64,000 nt of DNA. Source: Catonia carolina. Its lineage: Eukaryota; Arthropoda; Insecta; Hemiptera; Achilidae. This document shows, one piece after another, positions 62,350 to 64,000 of this stretch. Made by a program: the position numbers and the translations under genes. Within the stretch, counting starts at the first letter, position 1. Each line of letters starts with the position of its first letter. The DNA lies in the NCBI GenBank assembly GCA_035578175.1, contig JAQMRL010000002.1, forward strand, positions 134,170,171 through 134,234,170, in the 5' to 3' direction. A model generated the notes under the pieces. The model had not been told where the DNA came from. It worked only from the letters and a program-made list of their open reading frames with translations, and did not search any database.

Positions 62350-63645
62350 TTACTATCGATTTTTTTATTATAGATACCCGAGTTTGGAGCCTTGTTACTT
62401 CATAACCGCTTGTTCAATTTTAACGTACTATACGCCAAAATTTAGCTAATTTCAATCTTCGTTGTTACATGTAAGTTTCATATTTTTAGCGTTTTTTGAT
62501 ATTCCGATATCAGGATGAGAAGAAAAAAGAACCGGTTTTTTTGTTGCTGCAACACCATTGGATGCATTTAGAGGCTTATAACTCAAAAACCGCTCAACTG
62601 ATTAATTTGAGATTTCGTCGAAATACAAACTTGTATGTTGTTATTTTACATACGAAATTTCACATTTGTAGCATATTTATACTTTGAGTTATTAGTGAAA
62701 TTCTGAACCCCTGTTAACCCCGTAACCGCTCATTAATTCGGCAATTTCAAAAACTTATTGTATTCTGTATAAAAAAATGAATACAAATTCATTAATGTTA
62801 TGGGACAGCAATTGACCAGTTATTTGGTAGAATTTTTTAGATATTTAAATAATGGTTGATGCTGCGGGGGGTGGAAGAAGCTTAACCATGTTGCCACGTC
62901 TTTTAAACGGTTGTGTTCTTTTCTCTTCCTGCTAAAGTCCGCCTTCCAACGTAACGTACAACTAGTAGTAGTTGACTATTTGTAAGTAAATGATGAATGC
63001 GTATTAACATTGCATTGTCATGTTTTTTATTCGTATGCTGGAAGGACAGGTCCCAGGTATGGTAATAAAATTAGGTAGTAGGCCTACCGAGTTACAACGC
63101 GGCAACATAGTTAAGCTTCTTCCATCCCCCGCAGAATCAACCATTATTTAAATATCTAAAAAGTTCTACCAAATAACTGGTCGATCGCTGTTCCATAACA
63201 TTAATGAACTTGTATTAATTTTTTTATACTGAATACAATAGTTTTTTGACATTGCCGAATTAATGAGCGGTTACGGAGTTAACAGGGGTTCAGAATTTCA
63301 CTAATAACTCAAAATATAAATATGCTACAAATCTGAAATTTCGTACGTAAATAACAACATACAAGTTTGTATTCCGACGAAATCTCAAATTGATCGGTTG
63401 AGCAGTTTTTGAGTTGTAAGCCTCTAAATGCATCCAATGTGTTGCAGCAACCAAAAAAACCGGCTCTTTTCTTCTCATCTTGATATCGGAATATCAAAAA
63501 ACGCTAAAAATTTAGAACTTACATGTAACAACGCAGATTAAAATTAGCTAAATTTTGGTGTACAGTACGTTAAAATTGAAAAAGCGTTTATGAAGAAACA
63601 AGGCTCCAAACTCGGGTATCTATAATAAAGAAATCGACAGTAGGT
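62350..63645. repeat. Large inverted repeat: arms of about 550 bp, spacer about 185 bp
   Basis: The left arm, about 62350-62908, matches the reverse complement of the right arm, about 63098-63645. Shared landmarks, left then right, are TAGATACCCGAGTTTGGAGC, CGCTCAACTGATTAATTTGA against its partner CGGTTGAGCAGTTT, TGCATTTAGAGGCTTATAAC, and GGAAGAAGCTTAAC at the inner ends. The arms differ by scattered substitutions and small indels. Both arms carry similar short frames (about 62 codons, such as 62496-62687 and 63309-63497) that are copies of one another and not genes. It may be a foldback-type element or a head-to-head pair. A transcript across it would make a long hairpin RNA. Confidence 0.88.
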
Positions 63646-64000
63646 ACATTACTTCGTACATATTGAGCAGAATGTTGACAATTCATCTCAAAATAAAAAT
63701 TTTTTTTAATAATTATGCATTATTTCCTTGAAGAATGATACTGCATAATGCATAATTTACTTGAAGCTATCAGAGTGTGAACGTGTGCGTTCGAAAAATG
63801 TATAAATTGTGTGTACAACCGGAAGGGAACAATAGATAACGATTAGTTGACAGTGGGCATGTATACTATAGCAAAAAGTATACAAAGAAATGGTTACAAC
63901 TATATTTTTTTAAATTTTAGTACATAATTTTAATTATTTCGTGTTGAAGGATTACTTTTGTAGTTTTAGTTAAATTTTCTGTATCTAGTTGTAAAAATTT
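63646..64000. other. AT-rich end of window, nothing recognised
   Basis: After the inverted repeat the sequence is AT-rich with runs of T and A. I find no gene, RNA gene or repeat shared with the window. Confidence 0.5.

Noticed and set aside
62496..62687. 63-codon frame, and its twins at 63290-63497
   Set aside because: Mirror copies in the two arms of an inverted repeat, with no domain and no signs of selection.

Overview
The window is animal nuclear DNA, most likely from an insect. It is AT-rich and has GT-AG type splice signals, tRNA-derived SINEs, Jockey-type non-LTR remnants, a P-element relative with a THAP domain, a piggyBac-type MITE and (AC)n microsatellites. The style of its SINEs and dispersed repeats suggests a hemipteran, but this is a weak guess from memory. 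No bacterial gene, operon, CRISPR array, rRNA gene or intact tRNA gene is present.

Region 1 (1-45087) is one head-to-tail satellite array with a unit of 1851 bp, about 24 copies, running off the left edge. Copies differ by only a few substitutions and 1-bp deletions. Shared private variants show that copies 6-8 and 12-14 are related blocks, so the array has a higher-order structure. Each unit carries a compact block that looks like an RNA polymerase II promoter: eight CCAAT pentamers and five CRE/ATF-like sites in about 290 bp, followed by a TATA-like element. Downstream is a good 5' splice site, and the next unit holds a good 3' splice site with a branch-point-like motif. If used, each promoter would drive a transcript spliced across the unit boundary. 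One unit is interrupted by a 740-bp MITE in a duplicated TTAA.

Region 2 (45088-53934) is a graveyard of mobile elements. It holds a 2-kb decayed P-superfamily element with terminal inverted repeats and an 8-bp target duplication, and a stray 85-bp exact copy of its interior. It also holds Jockey-type RT and gag remnants, four copies of an (AC)n-bearing dispersed repeat, a SINE with a perfect 10-bp target duplication, and a sequence matching the histone mRNA 3' stem-loop.

Region 3 (53935-60184, minus strand) is the one convincing host protein-coding segment. It is a single open exon of about 6.25 kb with a splice acceptor at one end and a donor at the other. It encodes an acidic protein made of about 200 degenerate heptads of the type V-E-E-P-V-x-P, with a basic cysteine-rich C-terminal part. 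Long open frames on the opposite strand are shadows of the 21-nt periodicity.

Region 4 (60185-64000) is intronic or intergenic DNA. It has two minus-strand tRNA-derived SINE sequences, a rearranged RT fragment and a large inverted repeat with arms of about 550 bp.

No genes here form a pathway. The main points of interest are the promoter-bearing satellite and the giant heptad-repeat exon.
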